64,000 bases of DNA, taken from the NCBI GenBank assembly GCA_965216195.1, contig OZ244151.1, positions 806,001 to 870,000 on the forward strand, written 5' to 3'. A program made the translations under genes and the position numbers. Of the stretch, positions 32,371 through 41,961 are shown piece after piece; position 1 is the first letter of the stretch; every line of letters begins with the position of its first letter. The notes below the pieces were generated by a model. It saw nothing but the letters and a program-made list of their open reading frames with translations, did not search any database and was not told the DNA's origin. The stretch comes from Aridibacter sp965216195. GTDB lineage: Bacteria > Acidobacteriota > Blastocatellia > Pyrinomonadales > Pyrinomonadaceae.

Positions 32371-33477
32371 TTAGTTGTCATTGTCTTTCTTTGTCGGCTC
32401 GTTTCTCTTTTTAAGTTTCGGCGGTTTCTTATCCGTCGTCGCCGGAACCGAATCACTTGATCCGCTATCAGACATCGTCGGCTGCCGTCGCTTCAAAGTC
32501 GGACGCCCTTGTTCAACCGGATCGAGATCGTCTGGGGAAACGATACCGGCATTCGAAATCCTGAGGAGGTGTTTTTTAATTCGCTGAAATTCCGAAGTGC
32601 TGATAATGTACTCTTCTTTTTCGGGGAACCGCGCTACCAATGCGAGGCTCATATCGCGTCGATAAGTAGACTGCGGATGCGACGAAAAAAGTTTGGAGAC
32701 CGTTCCACGCTTCTTCTTATTTTTCGAAGCGAGTTTCTCAAACATCGTTGCCATTCCTCTCGGATCGTAACCCGCTGCATATAAATATTGAACGCCTAAG
32801 CTATCTGCCTCTTTTTCAGCCCCGCGGCTAAACTTGAAAAACGCCAACGCCTGACCAATTCCCGCCGTGTTTTGAAGTACAGCACCTGCGATTCCACCCG
32901 TGAAAATCATGCCGGCGAGAATTCCGTAACCCAGAAGCTGTCCTTTTCCGGCATTTTCCATCGCGTGGCGCGCAGCGACGTGCGCTATCTCGTGTGCCAT
33001 TACGCCGGCAAGCTCTGCCTCGTTATCCGCCGCGATTATCAATCCCTTGTTAACAAAGAAAAATCCCCCCGGCAGCGCAAATGCATTTACCTCGTCGCTA
33101 TCTATTACTTTGATCGTAAACGGGATCTTCGCATCCGAATGCAAAACAATATTCTGTCCAACCCGGTTGATATACTCGGTGATTTTCGGGTCTTCAACCA
33201 TCTTAGCCTGTTGTTCAACCTGAGCCGCCAGCTGTCTGCCCAAGGCAACTTCCTTCTCTCTCGATCCACCAAGCCAGCCAGCGAAACTATCAAAACCACC
33301 GTTGATATTGCGTTTGCCGATCATCGCCGGATCTTCTTTTTTCTTTAGCTGTTTTGACTGGGAAGTCTGCTTTTTTTGTTTCTTTTTCTTATTCTTTTGC
33401 GCCGCAACACTCACCGGAGCTACGCCGCTAATCAAGACTGCCAAAAAAAGAAAAAGCGCGTTTACCTTACGAATCAT
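32371..33477 (-). CDS. Secreted M48 family zinc metalloprotease
   Basis: The 368-aa protein starts at ATG 33477, chosen because GGAGG lies 7 nt upstream; an earlier in-frame ATG (33498) precedes that site. A signal peptide (MIRKVNALFLFLAVLISGVAPVSVAAQ) is followed by a Lys-rich stretch and an M48 peptidase domain with the zinc motif HEIAH and the distal ligand region GAEKEADSLGVQYL. The layout is BepA/LoiP-like without a TPR part, suggesting periplasmic protein quality control. The C-terminal 60 residues are low-complexity and basic. Confidence 0.88.
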   Translation of the reverse strand: MIRKVNALFLFLAVLISGVAPVSVAAQKNKKKKQKKQTSQSKQLKKKEDPAMIGKRNINGGFDSFAGWLGGSREKEVALGRQLAAQVEQQAKMVEDPKITEYINRVGQNIVLHSDAKIPFTIKVIDSDEVNAFALPGGFFFVNKGLIIAADNEAELAGVMAHEIAHVAARHAMENAGKGQLLGYGILAGMIFTGGIAGAVLQNTAGIGQALAFFKFSRGAEKEADSLGVQYLYAAGYDPRGMATMFEKLASKNKKKRGTVSKLFSSHPQSTYRRDMSLALVARFPEKEEYIISTSEFQRIKKHLLRISNAGIVSPDDLDPVEQGRPTLKRRQPTMSDSGSSDSVPATTDKKPPKLKKRNEPTKKDNDN

Positions 33478-33682
33478 GAAATAGCCTCCAAAGGACATGT
33501 TTATGTTGAACGAGTAGAAACAATTGTAACCTTATTTTCTTTTGTAAATCAACGGCTTTAAGATGCAGCTCCTCGTAAAAAAGTTGGAGGAAAATCATTA
33601 TTGATAAAAAAATCATGAAAAATTACAAGGAAGAGTAGATAAAAGCTTTTATACATAGTTAAAATTTGTTAAACTAATGTGT

Positions 33683-33722
33683 GATGTTGCCCTCAGCTCA
33701 CATTTTTTCCAATCGCAACATC
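33683..33722. promoter_or_regulatory. Inverted repeat upstream of the large ATPase gene
   Basis: A perfect 8-bp dyad GATGTTGC (33683-33690) / GCAACATC (33715-33722) with 24 nt between arms lies in the 273-bp AT-rich leader before the gene at 33772, about 50 nt from its ATG. It could be an operator. The rest of the spacer 33499-33771 shows no gene. Confidence 0.35.
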
Positions 33723-33771
33723 GATGAAAAAGCTACGCTAATAACTACTCCTTATCCCGAAGCGAAAACAA

Positions 33772-36700
33772 ATGACTCGGATAAAAGAAAAAGTAAAAGA
33801 TTTAGTCGACGTTCGTCGGTACGAACATTTGCACGACTTTCTAGCTGAGCCAGAAAAGACTCTAAGCGGTTATCATTACACGCCCGCTACCTCAGAGCTT
33901 ATGGCGAATTGGCTAAACGATTTGTGTACGGTTGAGTCAGGAAAGGGTCGAGCGAAGGCACTTGCTGGGTATCGCGGCGTAGGAAAAAGCCACTTTTTAG
34001 CAACTCTAGGAGCTCTTCTTGCCTTTCCGGAATTGCGCACAAAGATTGAAGATTCCCATGTCTCAGCTAGCATCCACCACTTAAAGCGAAGACATTATCC
34101 CGTTGCACACGTCAGAAGAGGAACAAAGGAAACGTTTACCGAAGAATTCGTAACGGCTTTAACCGCTGCGCTAAATCTTGATGCTGAGACGGCTAACACC
34201 GATATTGAATCTCTGATTAAAGCGGCTGATGAAAGCGCGAGCGGGGTTCCGTTTGTAATTATCATTGATACCGCAGTCGAGCGAGAGTCACGCGTAACGA
34301 GAGATGATGGAACGCTGCTGGGTGAGCTCGCTGAGATTTCGAAAAACTACAATATATTTATCGGCGTCGCCCTCGATGATGATATAACAGGCGCTGACGG
34401 AATCAACGCTGCGATTGCTCAAACCTACACTATCGACTATCTCGATCAGGAGCATTTGTACCAGATTGTAGATTCGCATATTTTCCCTAAACACGGTCAG
34501 GCACTCGATGTAATTAAGAAACTCTATCAAGATTTTCGTTTGAACCTGCCGAGTTTTAAATGGAGCGAACCTCTTTTTGCATCGCTCTATCCTCTACACC
34601 CATCAATTCTTGAAGTTGCACCCTTTGTAAGATTCTACGCCGCCGATTTTGCATTGCTAGGATTTGCATCAAACGCAGGGACGAAGATCATGGGTCGCCC
34701 CGCAAATTCTCTTATTTCGCTTGACGAAGTTTTTGATCGTGTCGAAGCTACGCTGAGAAAGTCACCAGATTTGGAGGAGTCGTTTGCGATCTACGATCGG
34801 GTTTTGGAGGACGTGATTTCCGAAATCCCTGTAATGCAAAGGCTTCGGGCGAAACTTATCCTGAAAACACTTTTTATTCTCTCTTTAGATGGAGACGGCG
34901 CGACGGCTGGTGAAATCGGCGAAGCGCTTTTAATCTTCGATCCTGCAAATCCGGAGAAAGGCACTCAGGAGATTACGGACCTTATCGAAGGTTTCGTTAC
35001 GGCTCTTCCGGAGCAGGTTGTTCGCAAAGAGGAGACAGGAAGGGATGTTCGCTACAGCATAAGGATTAGCGGAAAAGATGATCTTAACAGCAAACTTGAG
35101 GAGGCTTCTTCCCAGGTTCCGGCTGATGCGGTCGAGAAAGTACTGCGCCGAGTTTCGAGTGATAAATTGAAAGATTGGGAGCTTGGAGAGGAAGAGGTCG
35201 CTTCGGAAGCGACAAAGGTTGAATTTCTTTGGCGCGGAACTTCCAGAAGTGCCGAAGTTGTGTGGGATTGGGATGGTGGCTCAAACGCGAGCTCAGAGAA
35301 CCAATCGAACGATTTCGATGTAAGAGTTTTTGTTTCCCGAAGCGGAAGGGATTCAGAGATCAATTCGAAGTTTGATATCTCCTGGTCAGCAGCCGAGCCG
35401 ACAGATGAGGAGCTAGCCTCTCTCAAACGCCTTTATGTACTACTAAATGACAAAACGCTTCGTGAGGAATTTGGAGAGCAGGTTAGAGCCGCGGGGCATT
35501 CTCATTTCGTTACAGCCGAAAAGATATGGAACCGTCTATTTTTCAAAGACGGACAACTCACGTCCGCCGGAGAGTCGCTTGAAATTCCAGCGCTTCTTGA
35601 CGAAACCGACACCTTAAGCGGGCTTTTCGAGCAAATGTTTGCTCCTGTCTTCGAAGCCGAGTATCCCGATCATCCGGAGTTTGCCAAACCTATTGGCATG
35701 AAGCAGGTTTCGGTGCTTGTAAACGATTTATTCAGCGGAGCGCGTGGGAACGTCGGGGAAGTTCAGGAATTCGCTGAGATCTATGCAGATCCCCTTGGGC
35801 TGGTAACGATGGAAGACGGCGAATTGGCACTTCGTAGTGAGGCCGATTTGCTGGAAGTTCCTTTGGTTAAGAAGGTTGTCAGCGCGATCGAAGACTCGAG
35901 CAAGGATACGATTGCACTTGACGAGGTTTATCCGAAGTTAAAGGAAAAACCGTTTGGGCTCTCTCGCGCAACTCAAAATCTACTATTAGCCGCGCTCGTT
36001 GCACAAAGGAAGGTTGAATTTGTAACGTCCTCGGGCGATCGTATAAACCACCGCTCACTTGATCTCAAGATCGTTTGGGAAGATATTGTCGGGGTTGCGC
36101 AGCCTTCTGAAGTGGTTTTCGACGATGTGAACCTAAAAAGCTGGGCGCAGACACTCCTTGAAAGTGAAAACATTGAAGTTTTGGATGCTGCCGACCAACA
36201 GAAAACAGTCGAGGCGCTTTCGGAATGGCTTGATAAGTGGAATCAAAGGGCAGTCGGAGAAAGATTTGGTGAGCTCTCCGACGAAATTCTGAACACACGA
36301 ATTTGGTACGTTTCTACGAGGGTTGAAAAATCTTTTGGCGCTGCGGCGAAAACGGTTAAATCGATTGTCGACGAGATAATCTCGCTTGAAGAAGGTTTGC
36401 AACGGATTGCCGATACATTTTTTGATTCAAAGGAAGAGTTTAAGGCCCGTAGAGATGACCTTCAATCGCTTGAAGATTTCATTAGCGGTGTGGATAAACG
36501 CGAACGTGTTTGGTCTTATCTCGCCGTATGCGAAACAACGCAGGATCAAAGCATCGAGAAGTTTAGAGCCAATCTATTGAATCTAATAGACGACAGCTAT
36601 CAGCTGCCAGATGCGTCGCGAAACGCTGAATTAAGTAGCCTATGGGAAAATTTTCAAGGTAAATTTGCTGAGCACTTCGCGATTCGTCACAACGCGATTA

Positions 36701-37296
36701 TGAACTCGCAGCAGATGAAGCAGGAATTTGAAAAGATTCTTAAGAGCGATGAATGGTGGGAATTCGAGTGTCTCTCGAAACTTCCGATATTCAATGATGT
36801 CCATTGGAATAAGGCACAGAATATTCTACGTCGGTTTAACGAACTTCATTGCGGTTTTGATGTCAACGAAAACCTGAAATCGCACCCGTTCTGCGCGTGT
36901 TCGTTTAGCCTTACGAGGATGGGCGAGCTTGCAAAGCTTTCGCATTCACTTTCGCAGACTATCGACCTGGGCAGAAAGAGCTATCGGAAGACGCTTAAAC
37001 TCGTAAGTAGTTTCGTTATCGATCTTATTGAGGAAACGATTGAAAAAGATAAAGATGCTAGTCTTCGCGAAGAGGCAGATATATTGATTGCGGCACTCAA
37101 AGCCAGGAAGCGTGCGGTCTTTACAAGCACTCAGCTAAGTATTCTAGCCTCCGCGATGCACTCGATTTCAAAATCGACGTCAATCGAAATTTCTTATCCA
37201 GAGCAAGATGGCTTGTTTACTTCGGAAGAACTTCGGGCTCGTTTTGATGTTTGGTTTAACGATCTGCCGAGCGACCCAATATTGCTGAAGCTGTAG
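33772..37296 (+). CDS. Large P-loop ATPase, BREX PglY/BrxC (DUF6079)-like, orphan
   Basis: The 1174-aa protein has a Walker A motif at residues 66-73 (GYRGVGKS, followed by HFLATLGALL) and a Walker B-like FVIIIDT with D166. The stretch around 275-300 (LYPLHPSILEVAPF) resembles the YPxHP element of the PglY/BrxC group of BREX ATPases. The middle and C-terminal parts are helical and charged. Near the end, a HPFCACSFSL motif holds two cysteines. No BREX partner (methyltransferase PglX, phosphatase PglZ, BrxA/B/L) lies within the window, so it stands alone. The start has only a weak upstream purine run. Assignment rests on motif pattern and length; a STAND-like or helicase-loader role is equally open. 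Confidence 0.65.
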   Translation: MTRIKEKVKDLVDVRRYEHLHDFLAEPEKTLSGYHYTPATSELMANWLNDLCTVESGKGRAKALAGYRGVGKSHFLATLGALLAFPELRTKIEDSHVSASIHHLKRRHYPVAHVRRGTKETFTEEFVTALTAALNLDAETANTDIESLIKAADESASGVPFVIIIDTAVERESRVTRDDGTLLGELAEISKNYNIFIGVALDDDITGADGINAAIAQTYTIDYLDQEHLYQIVDSHIFPKHGQALDVIKKLYQDFRLNLPSFKWSEPLFASLYPLHPSILEVAPFVRFYAADFALLGFASNAGTKIMGRPANSLISLDEVFDRVEATLRKSPDLEESFAIYDRVLEDVISEIPVMQRLRAKLILKTLFILSLDGDGATAGEIGEALLIFDPANPEKGTQEITDLIEGFVTALPEQVVRKEETGRDVRYSIRISGKDDLNSKLEEASSQVPADAVEKVLRRVSSDKLKDWELGEEEVASEATKVEFLWRGTSRSAEVVWDWDGGSNASSENQSNDFDVRVFVSRSGRDSEINSKFDISWSAAEPTDEELASLKRLYVLLNDKTLREEFGEQVRAAGHSHFVTAEKIWNRLFFKDGQLTSAGESLEIPALLDETDTLSGLFEQMFAPVFEAEYPDHPEFAKPIGMKQVSVLVNDLFSGARGNVGEVQEFAEIYADPLGLVTMEDGELALRSEADLLEVPLVKKVVSAIEDSSKDTIALDEVYPKLKEKPFGLSRATQNLLLAALVAQRKVEFVTSSGDRINHRSLDLKIVWEDIVGVAQPSEVVFDDVNLKSWAQTLLESENIEVLDAADQQKTVEALSEWLDKWNQRAVGERFGELSDEILNTRIWYVSTRVEKSFGAAAKTVKSIVDEIISLEEGLQRIADTFFDSKEEFKARRDDLQSLEDFISGVDKRERVWSYLAVCETTQDQSIEKFRANLLNLIDDSYQLPDASRNAELSSLWENFQGKFAEHFAIRHNAIMNSQQMKQEFEKILKSDEWWEFECLSKLPIFNDVHWNKAQNILRRFNELHCGFDVNENLKSHPFCACSFSLTRMGELAKLSHSLSQTIDLGRKSYRKTLKLVSSFVIDLIEETIEKDKDASLREEADILIAALKARKRAVFTSTQLSILASAMHSISKSTSIEISYPEQDGLFTSEELRARFDVWFNDLPSDPILLKL

Positions 37297-37323
37297 GCCG
37301 AGATAAAAAGATTCTTCATTTTG

Positions 37324-37352
37324 AACCGTCTGTTGGTCTGACGGTTTTTTTT
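37324..37352 (+). terminator. Intrinsic terminator after the large ATPase gene
   Basis: Stem AACCGTC (37324-37330) / GACGGTT (37340-37346) with a 9-nt loop is followed by a T run to 37352. It lies 27 nt after the stop codon. A second weaker GGGC/GCCC hairpin with T5 lies at 37379-37396. Confidence 0.88.
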
Positions 37353-37419
37353 GTCGGCACGTTTGTGGGTTCGCTGCCGGGCGTCTTGCCCTTTTTCTTA
37401 TTTGTCATAAACTTTTGTT

Positions 37420-38304
37420 ATGCAGAGTGTTTCGATAATCGGGGTTGGACGCGTTGGGGGCGCTCTTGCGCTTGCATTGCCGAAAGAGCATTACTCGGTA
37501 GATAAGCTATTTTCGAGAAACACTTCGGAAAATGAAGACCCGCTCTCGAAGAGTAATGCGTCCGTTTTGAGATCACCCGACGATTTTGTTGACATAGCGG
37601 AAGATCTCGTTTTTATTGCGACGCAGGATTCTGAAATTTCAAACGTCGCGGAGCAGTTATCCAAACATTTAAAAAACAAGAAAAGCGTCGTGTTTCATAC
37701 CAGTGGATCGCGCTCGTCGGACGAATTGAAACCACTTTCAGAGCAGGGGTTTAGGGTTGGCTCTGTTCATCCGCTTGTCTCGATTTCGGATCCTGTTATC
37801 GGTGTCAAACGATTTGAGGACTCATATTTTTGCGTAGAGGGAGACGAAGATGCGGTCGCTATGGCAAGCGAACTCGTAAGACATTTGGGCGGAAAATCTT
37901 TTACGATCAAGACTGAAAATAAGGCGTTGTATCATGCTTCCGCAGTTACTGCCTGTGGACATCTAGTTGCTTTGTTTGATATCGCAGCGAATATGCTGGC
38001 GAGCTGCGGGATGGAGCGGTCGGAAGCAAAAGACGTATTGCTGCCTTTGGTTAGAAGCACGATTGAAAACCTAGACGAACAGAGTACCGTAGAAGCGTTA
38101 ACCGGAACCTTCGCCCGAGGCGATTTGGAAACCCTGGAAAAGCATATTGCTAGTTTAAGCAGTGGTTTTCCGGAAGATTACAAAAAAGTTTATTTAAGCC
38201 TCGGGAAACAATCGCTCCTACTAGCGAAACGCCAAGGCACCGACCCAGGAAAACTAAACGAAATGAAGGATCTGATCTCTGCGGCCGGGGAAAACATAAA
38301 CTAA
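37420..38304 (+). CDS. Rossmann-like DUF2520 domain protein
   Basis: The 294-aa protein has an N-terminal NAD(P)-binding Rossmann motif (SIIGVGRVGGALALAL) and a helical C-terminal half that matches the DUF2520 family (VHPLVSI, ALYHASAVTACGHLVALFDIAANML). These proteins look like ketopantoate reductase or pyrroline-carboxylate reductase relatives, but the substrate is unknown. Complete; single gene after a terminator. Confidence 0.85.
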   Translation: MQSVSIIGVGRVGGALALALPKEHYSVDKLFSRNTSENEDPLSKSNASVLRSPDDFVDIAEDLVFIATQDSEISNVAEQLSKHLKNKKSVVFHTSGSRSSDELKPLSEQGFRVGSVHPLVSISDPVIGVKRFEDSYFCVEGDEDAVAMASELVRHLGGKSFTIKTENKALYHASAVTACGHLVALFDIAANMLASCGMERSEAKDVLLPLVRSTIENLDEQSTVEALTGTFARGDLETLEKHIASLSSGFPEDYKKVYLSLGKQSLLLAKRQGTDPGKLNEMKDLISAAGENIN

Positions 38305-38414
38305 TCAAAAAAAGCCATCACCGATTTACTCCATTTTTCATCTCGAAACATAAAATTTACCTTTTTGAAGTTCAAATGCTAAAATAAAACCTCCGAAATG
38401 AAGAGTATTCGTCG

Positions 38415-38933
38415 ATGGCAGCAAGGGTAGAAAAATTTAAAGAAGAAAAGCAAATATTTTTGGAGCACATCCAAAAGACAGGTTTGCGCAAGACCGCTCA
38501 GAGGGATTTGATTCTCGACGTATTTTTATCAACGGAGGATCACCTTTCCAGCGAAGATTTATATTGGCTTGTAAACAAGAAAGATCCAAACGTAGGGCAC
38601 ACAACCGTGTACCGTACCTTGAAACTCCTGACGGAAGCAGGTTTAGCGCGTGAAGTTAGACTTGGAGACGGGAGGACATATTACGAACACCATTTCGAGC
38701 AAGATCATCATGACCACATGATTTGTACGGAATGTGGCGAAGTGATCGAGTTTTTCTCGCAGGAAATTGAAGAGTTGCAGGATGAGATGGCGGCGAAATA
38801 CGATTTTAAGCCAACCCATCATTTGATGCGTATACTGGGTGTTTGCTCGGAATGTAGGAAGAAAGAACAAAGGAAGATCAGTGGGGCTTCGGGTGCGCAA
38901 CCGAGGGTTCGCGTAAAAACTACGGTTAATTAG
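38415..38933 (+). CDS. fur: Fur-family metal-dependent repressor
   Basis: The 172-aa protein has a winged helix DNA-binding half (TAQRDLILDVFLSTEDHLSSEDLYWLV, VGHTTVYRTLKLLTEAGLA) and a dimerisation half with the metal sites HHDHMICTECGEVIEF and VCSECRK (two CxxC zinc ligands). It fits Fur or PerR; the sequence alone does not decide which. The C-terminal 20 residues are basic. The gene immediately downstream (10 nt) encodes a ferredoxin-like protein with a basic tail, likely the same operon. Confidence 0.93.
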   Translation: MAARVEKFKEEKQIFLEHIQKTGLRKTAQRDLILDVFLSTEDHLSSEDLYWLVNKKDPNVGHTTVYRTLKLLTEAGLAREVRLGDGRTYYEHHFEQDHHDHMICTECGEVIEFFSQEIEELQDEMAAKYDFKPTHHLMRILGVCSECRKKEQRKISGASGAQPRVRVKTTVN

Positions 38934-38942
38934 GTTTTTTTA

Positions 38943-39677
38943 ATGAGCGAAGTAATTATTAATTTTGAGTCCCTTGGTTTAGAAGGAATTGTAGCGGTGG
39001 GTAGCTACCTAGGCGATGCCGCAAAACGCGTTGGGGTTAAGGTCGAAGGCGATTGTCTTGATCCGGAAACCGAACATGAGTGCGTAATGAAAGTTTCAAA
39101 AGGTCGCACACTTTTATCTAAGCCGACACAGACGGAAATGGAACAATTGACCGCCACAGCGCGTAGAAACGGTGAACGCCTCGCGTGTCAAACAGTAATT
39201 GAAAAACCAGGAGAAGTAACGATTATGTCTGTGAAAAAGAAAAAAGAAGAAGCTAAGAAAAAAGAAGATAGTTCTGAAGGTTATAAGAAAGAGTTTGAAG
39301 AAATGCCGCTTGAGGAGAAAATCAAATCTTTAGTGGAGCTTGAAGCTATTGCGCTTGGCGAAACATTTGCTTATGTTCTTGATTCACCATATAAGGCTTT
39401 TGGAAAGGTGATGGACGTTATGGCGGGTTTTGGGCTCAATCTAGAGCGAGCTGATAAAGAGGCAAAGCGTCCGGCTGAACATAAAAAAGAGAAAGCCAAA
39501 ACAAACGGTACTTCAAAATCCAAGAAGACGAAGCGAAAGCCGGCTGCAAAGAAGCCTGCGAGCTCGAAAAAGACTACGACAGGTAAAAGAAAAAGTACCA
39601 CAAAGAGTTCTGCGAAGAAGACTACTAAACGTACTACGAGGAAGGCTACTCCGAAAAAGACAGGTAAAGATAAGTGA
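38943..39677 (+). CDS. Ferredoxin-like beta-grasp protein with histone H1-like tail
   Basis: Residues 1-96 look like a plant-type 2Fe-2S ferredoxin fold (INFESLGLEGIVAVGSYLGDAAKRVGVKVEGDC, ending ERLACQTVIEKPGEVTI). Only three of the expected four cysteines remain (C38, C47, C82), so cluster binding is uncertain. Residues 97-175 form a charged helical linker. The last 65 residues are a Lys/Thr/Ser/Ala/Pro tail (KRKPAAKKPASSKKTTTGKR) like histone H1 or HU tails, which suggests DNA or RNA contact. It follows fur by 10 nt. Confidence 0.75.
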   Translation: MSEVIINFESLGLEGIVAVGSYLGDAAKRVGVKVEGDCLDPETEHECVMKVSKGRTLLSKPTQTEMEQLTATARRNGERLACQTVIEKPGEVTIMSVKKKKEEAKKKEDSSEGYKKEFEEMPLEEKIKSLVELEAIALGETFAYVLDSPYKAFGKVMDVMAGFGLNLERADKEAKRPAEHKKEKAKTNGTSKSKKTKRKPAAKKPASSKKTTTGKRKSTTKSSAKKTTKRTTRKATPKKTGKDK

Positions 39678-39723
39678 TACCAACCGGTACCGTTTATGAG
39701 CGTTACCGATTTCAAAATCGAAG

Positions 39724-40611
39724 ATGGATGTGAGCAATAACCTCCAAAAAAGAGGCCGAAATTCGCTAAAGGAAAAAACGCAATACGGTTTAACCTTTGG
39801 CGTGATTGCGATGATGCTTTTTGTCGCAGGGTTTCCGATGGTGGTTATCTTCTTTTTCGGTATTTTTGCTTATTTTTTATGGAAAACGTTTTCCTCCGCT
39901 CCGAAAAATTCAGTCAACCAGATTTTTGAGTTTTATATTTCCGCCAATTCGATTCTGCGTGATGACGAACGCCGCTGGTTTGGATTTGAGGTCGAAGAGG
40001 CGATAAATCGGGGCGAACGGATTTTAGGTGCAATGCACGGCGCTCCACCTCTTGTTTACTACGCTCTTGGCGCGCTCTATCACAAAATTGGAAACCACGA
40101 TCGTGCCCTTACGCATCTTTCTTACGTTGTTGAAGACAAACACGCAAATGAAGCGAGTTACGTTCACCCATCCATAGAGCTGAGAAAGTATGTAGAAGTT
40201 TTGCGCAAAATCGAGCGCGAGCCATCCGACGCACCTATAATGTCAGCTGCGATTCGTGCCCTGGAACGGTCGCGAAAGTATCGCGGGGAAGAATTGCTGG
40301 AAGATACCCGCGAAAACCTTAGGAAAGCGAGTGAGGAGCGTAAACAGCTGCGGCAAAAGGATGAATCTTCAAAAGAGAAAATTGCTGCTGACGTCAGCGA
40401 AAATATATTGCTAAGAAGTGTTACGGATCCGAAAACGCCTGTCGCTGAAGATGAAAATAATGCGAAACAGGGCGGGCAAAATCGTGTTAGAAGAAAACCT
40501 TCGGCGTCCCGCAGCTCAGAACCGCGGAAACCTGATCCTGATGATTTGTATAGTGAACGAAAGCCGATTACCGAAGTCTTGCACGACATTTACGACAAAA
40601 ATATTCAATAG
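39724..40611 (+). CDS. Membrane-anchored helical repeat protein of unknown function
   Basis: The 295-aa protein has two adjoining hydrophobic segments (about 20-55: GLTFGVIAMMLFVAGFPMVVIFFFGIFAYFLW), then a soluble part with one TPR-like pair (PLVYYALGALYHKIGNHDRALTHLSYVV). A coiled-coil-prone charged stretch (ENLRKASEERKQLRQKDESSKEK) and a disordered Arg/Ser/Pro end follow. It begins 46 nt after the ferredoxin-like gene and ends 8 nt before cinA. No specific function can be given. Confidence 0.6.
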   Translation: MDVSNNLQKRGRNSLKEKTQYGLTFGVIAMMLFVAGFPMVVIFFFGIFAYFLWKTFSSAPKNSVNQIFEFYISANSILRDDERRWFGFEVEEAINRGERILGAMHGAPPLVYYALGALYHKIGNHDRALTHLSYVVEDKHANEASYVHPSIELRKYVEVLRKIEREPSDAPIMSAAIRALERSRKYRGEELLEDTRENLRKASEERKQLRQKDESSKEKIAADVSENILLRSVTDPKTPVAEDENNAKQGGQNRVRRKPSASRSSEPRKPDPDDLYSERKPITEVLHDIYDKNIQ

Positions 40612-40619
40612 TCGCTTCT

Positions 40620-41864
40620 ATGCTCACCGCCGAAATAATCGCGATCGGTTCCGAACTACTCACTCCCGATAAAACCGACACAAATAGTCTCTGGTTGACC
40701 GAAAGGCTCAACGAAATCGGAATCGAAGTGAAACTCAAAACAGTCGTGGGCGACGACGAAATGCGTCTTGAGGAGACCATAAGAGACGCGGTAAGTCGTT
40801 CGGATATAGTAATTACAACCGGTGGTCTTGGTCCGACGGAAGATGACATTACTCGAAAGGTTTCTGCACAAGCAATCGATCGCGAGCTCGTTTTTAAATC
40901 GGAACTCGTTGATGAGTTAAAAGAGAAGTTCCGTGCGTTTGGAAAAGAGATGCCGGAAAAGAATTTGCAACAGGCGTTTATTATTGAAGGCGCAAAAGTT
41001 CTTCCGAATCCGAGAGGCTCCGCTGTCGGGATGTTTGTCGAAATTGAAGGCAAGTTTCTCACTGTTTTGCCGGGCCCGCCACGCGAGCTCAAACCGATGT
41101 TTAACGAATTCGTCTTGCCGAAGTTAAGCGAATCCGCGGGCGAAATTTTTGTTCGACGTAGAAGTCTGCGTGTTTCGGGAATGGGGGAGTCAGCACTCGA
41201 TGAATTGATCGCGCCAATTTATACCCAATATCAAAATCCACAGACGGCAACTCTTTTTAACAAGACGGAGATTGAAATTCAGCTAACCGCGCAAGGGGAG
41301 ACGGGCGAGGAAGCCGATGCTTTAAACGATGAGCTGGCAACCCAAATCGCCGAGAAGCTTGGTGTTTCGGTTTTCGCAATGAACGGCGAAAAGATGGAGG
41401 AGGTCGTTGGAAAGCTTCTGTCCGAGCGCGGTGAGACGCTCTCGGTAGCTGAGAGCTGCACGGGGGGCTTGATTGGATATCGTCTAACCGAGGTTTCGGG
41501 CTCATCCGACTATTTTGTTGAAGGAGCGGTAACTTATTCCAATGATGCAAAGATTCTGAGCCTGGGCGTTTCCGGAAAGTCGATAAAAAAATATGGCGCG
41601 GTCTCGGCCGAAGTCGCTGAAGAGATGGCGAAAGGAATTCGCGAAAAGTCGAAAACTGACTACGGAATCTCTGTGACCGGAATCGCAGGACCGACGGGCG
41701 GCACACAGGAAAAGCCGGTTGGTACGGTCTTTGTGGGGTACTCGGATGCCGCCGGAACTGCTTCACTAAAACTCTACTTGCCGGGGGACAGAAATTTGAT
41801 CCGTTGGCGGTCGAGCCAGGCCGCGCTTGATTATCTACGCAGGAAATTGCTCAAGAAATCTTAG
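40620..41864 (+). CDS. cinA: CinA family protein, nicotinamide-nucleotide amidase
   Basis: The 414-aa protein has the N-terminal MoCF-biosynthesis-like domain (AEIIAIGSELLTPDKTDTNS, TTGGLGPTEDDITRK) and the C-terminal CinA/PncC deamidase domain with AESCTGGLIGYRLTEVSGSSDYFVEGAVTYSN and TGIAGPTGGTQEKPVGTV. The C-terminal domain converts nicotinamide mononucleotide to nicotinic acid mononucleotide in NAD recycling. Full length. Confidence 0.95.
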   Translation: MLTAEIIAIGSELLTPDKTDTNSLWLTERLNEIGIEVKLKTVVGDDEMRLEETIRDAVSRSDIVITTGGLGPTEDDITRKVSAQAIDRELVFKSELVDELKEKFRAFGKEMPEKNLQQAFIIEGAKVLPNPRGSAVGMFVEIEGKFLTVLPGPPRELKPMFNEFVLPKLSESAGEIFVRRRSLRVSGMGESALDELIAPIYTQYQNPQTATLFNKTEIEIQLTAQGETGEEADALNDELATQIAEKLGVSVFAMNGEKMEEVVGKLLSERGETLSVAESCTGGLIGYRLTEVSGSSDYFVEGAVTYSNDAKILSLGVSGKSIKKYGAVSAEVAEEMAKGIREKSKTDYGISVTGIAGPTGGTQEKPVGTVFVGYSDAAGTASLKLYLPGDRNLIRWRSSQAALDYLRRKLLKKS

Positions 41865-41961
41865 CGCGTCGCGAAATAAAAACGCAAAAAGTCGGGTCAG
41901 GCTGCGTTCAATTTGTGACTATCCGTGAAGTTTTTCAGAACCCGAATAGGAATCTAACGAA

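Noticed and set aside
33772..37296. A complete BREX or Dnd defence system
   Set aside because: Only the ATPase-like gene is present; the flanking genes are an M48 protease and a DUF2520 protein.
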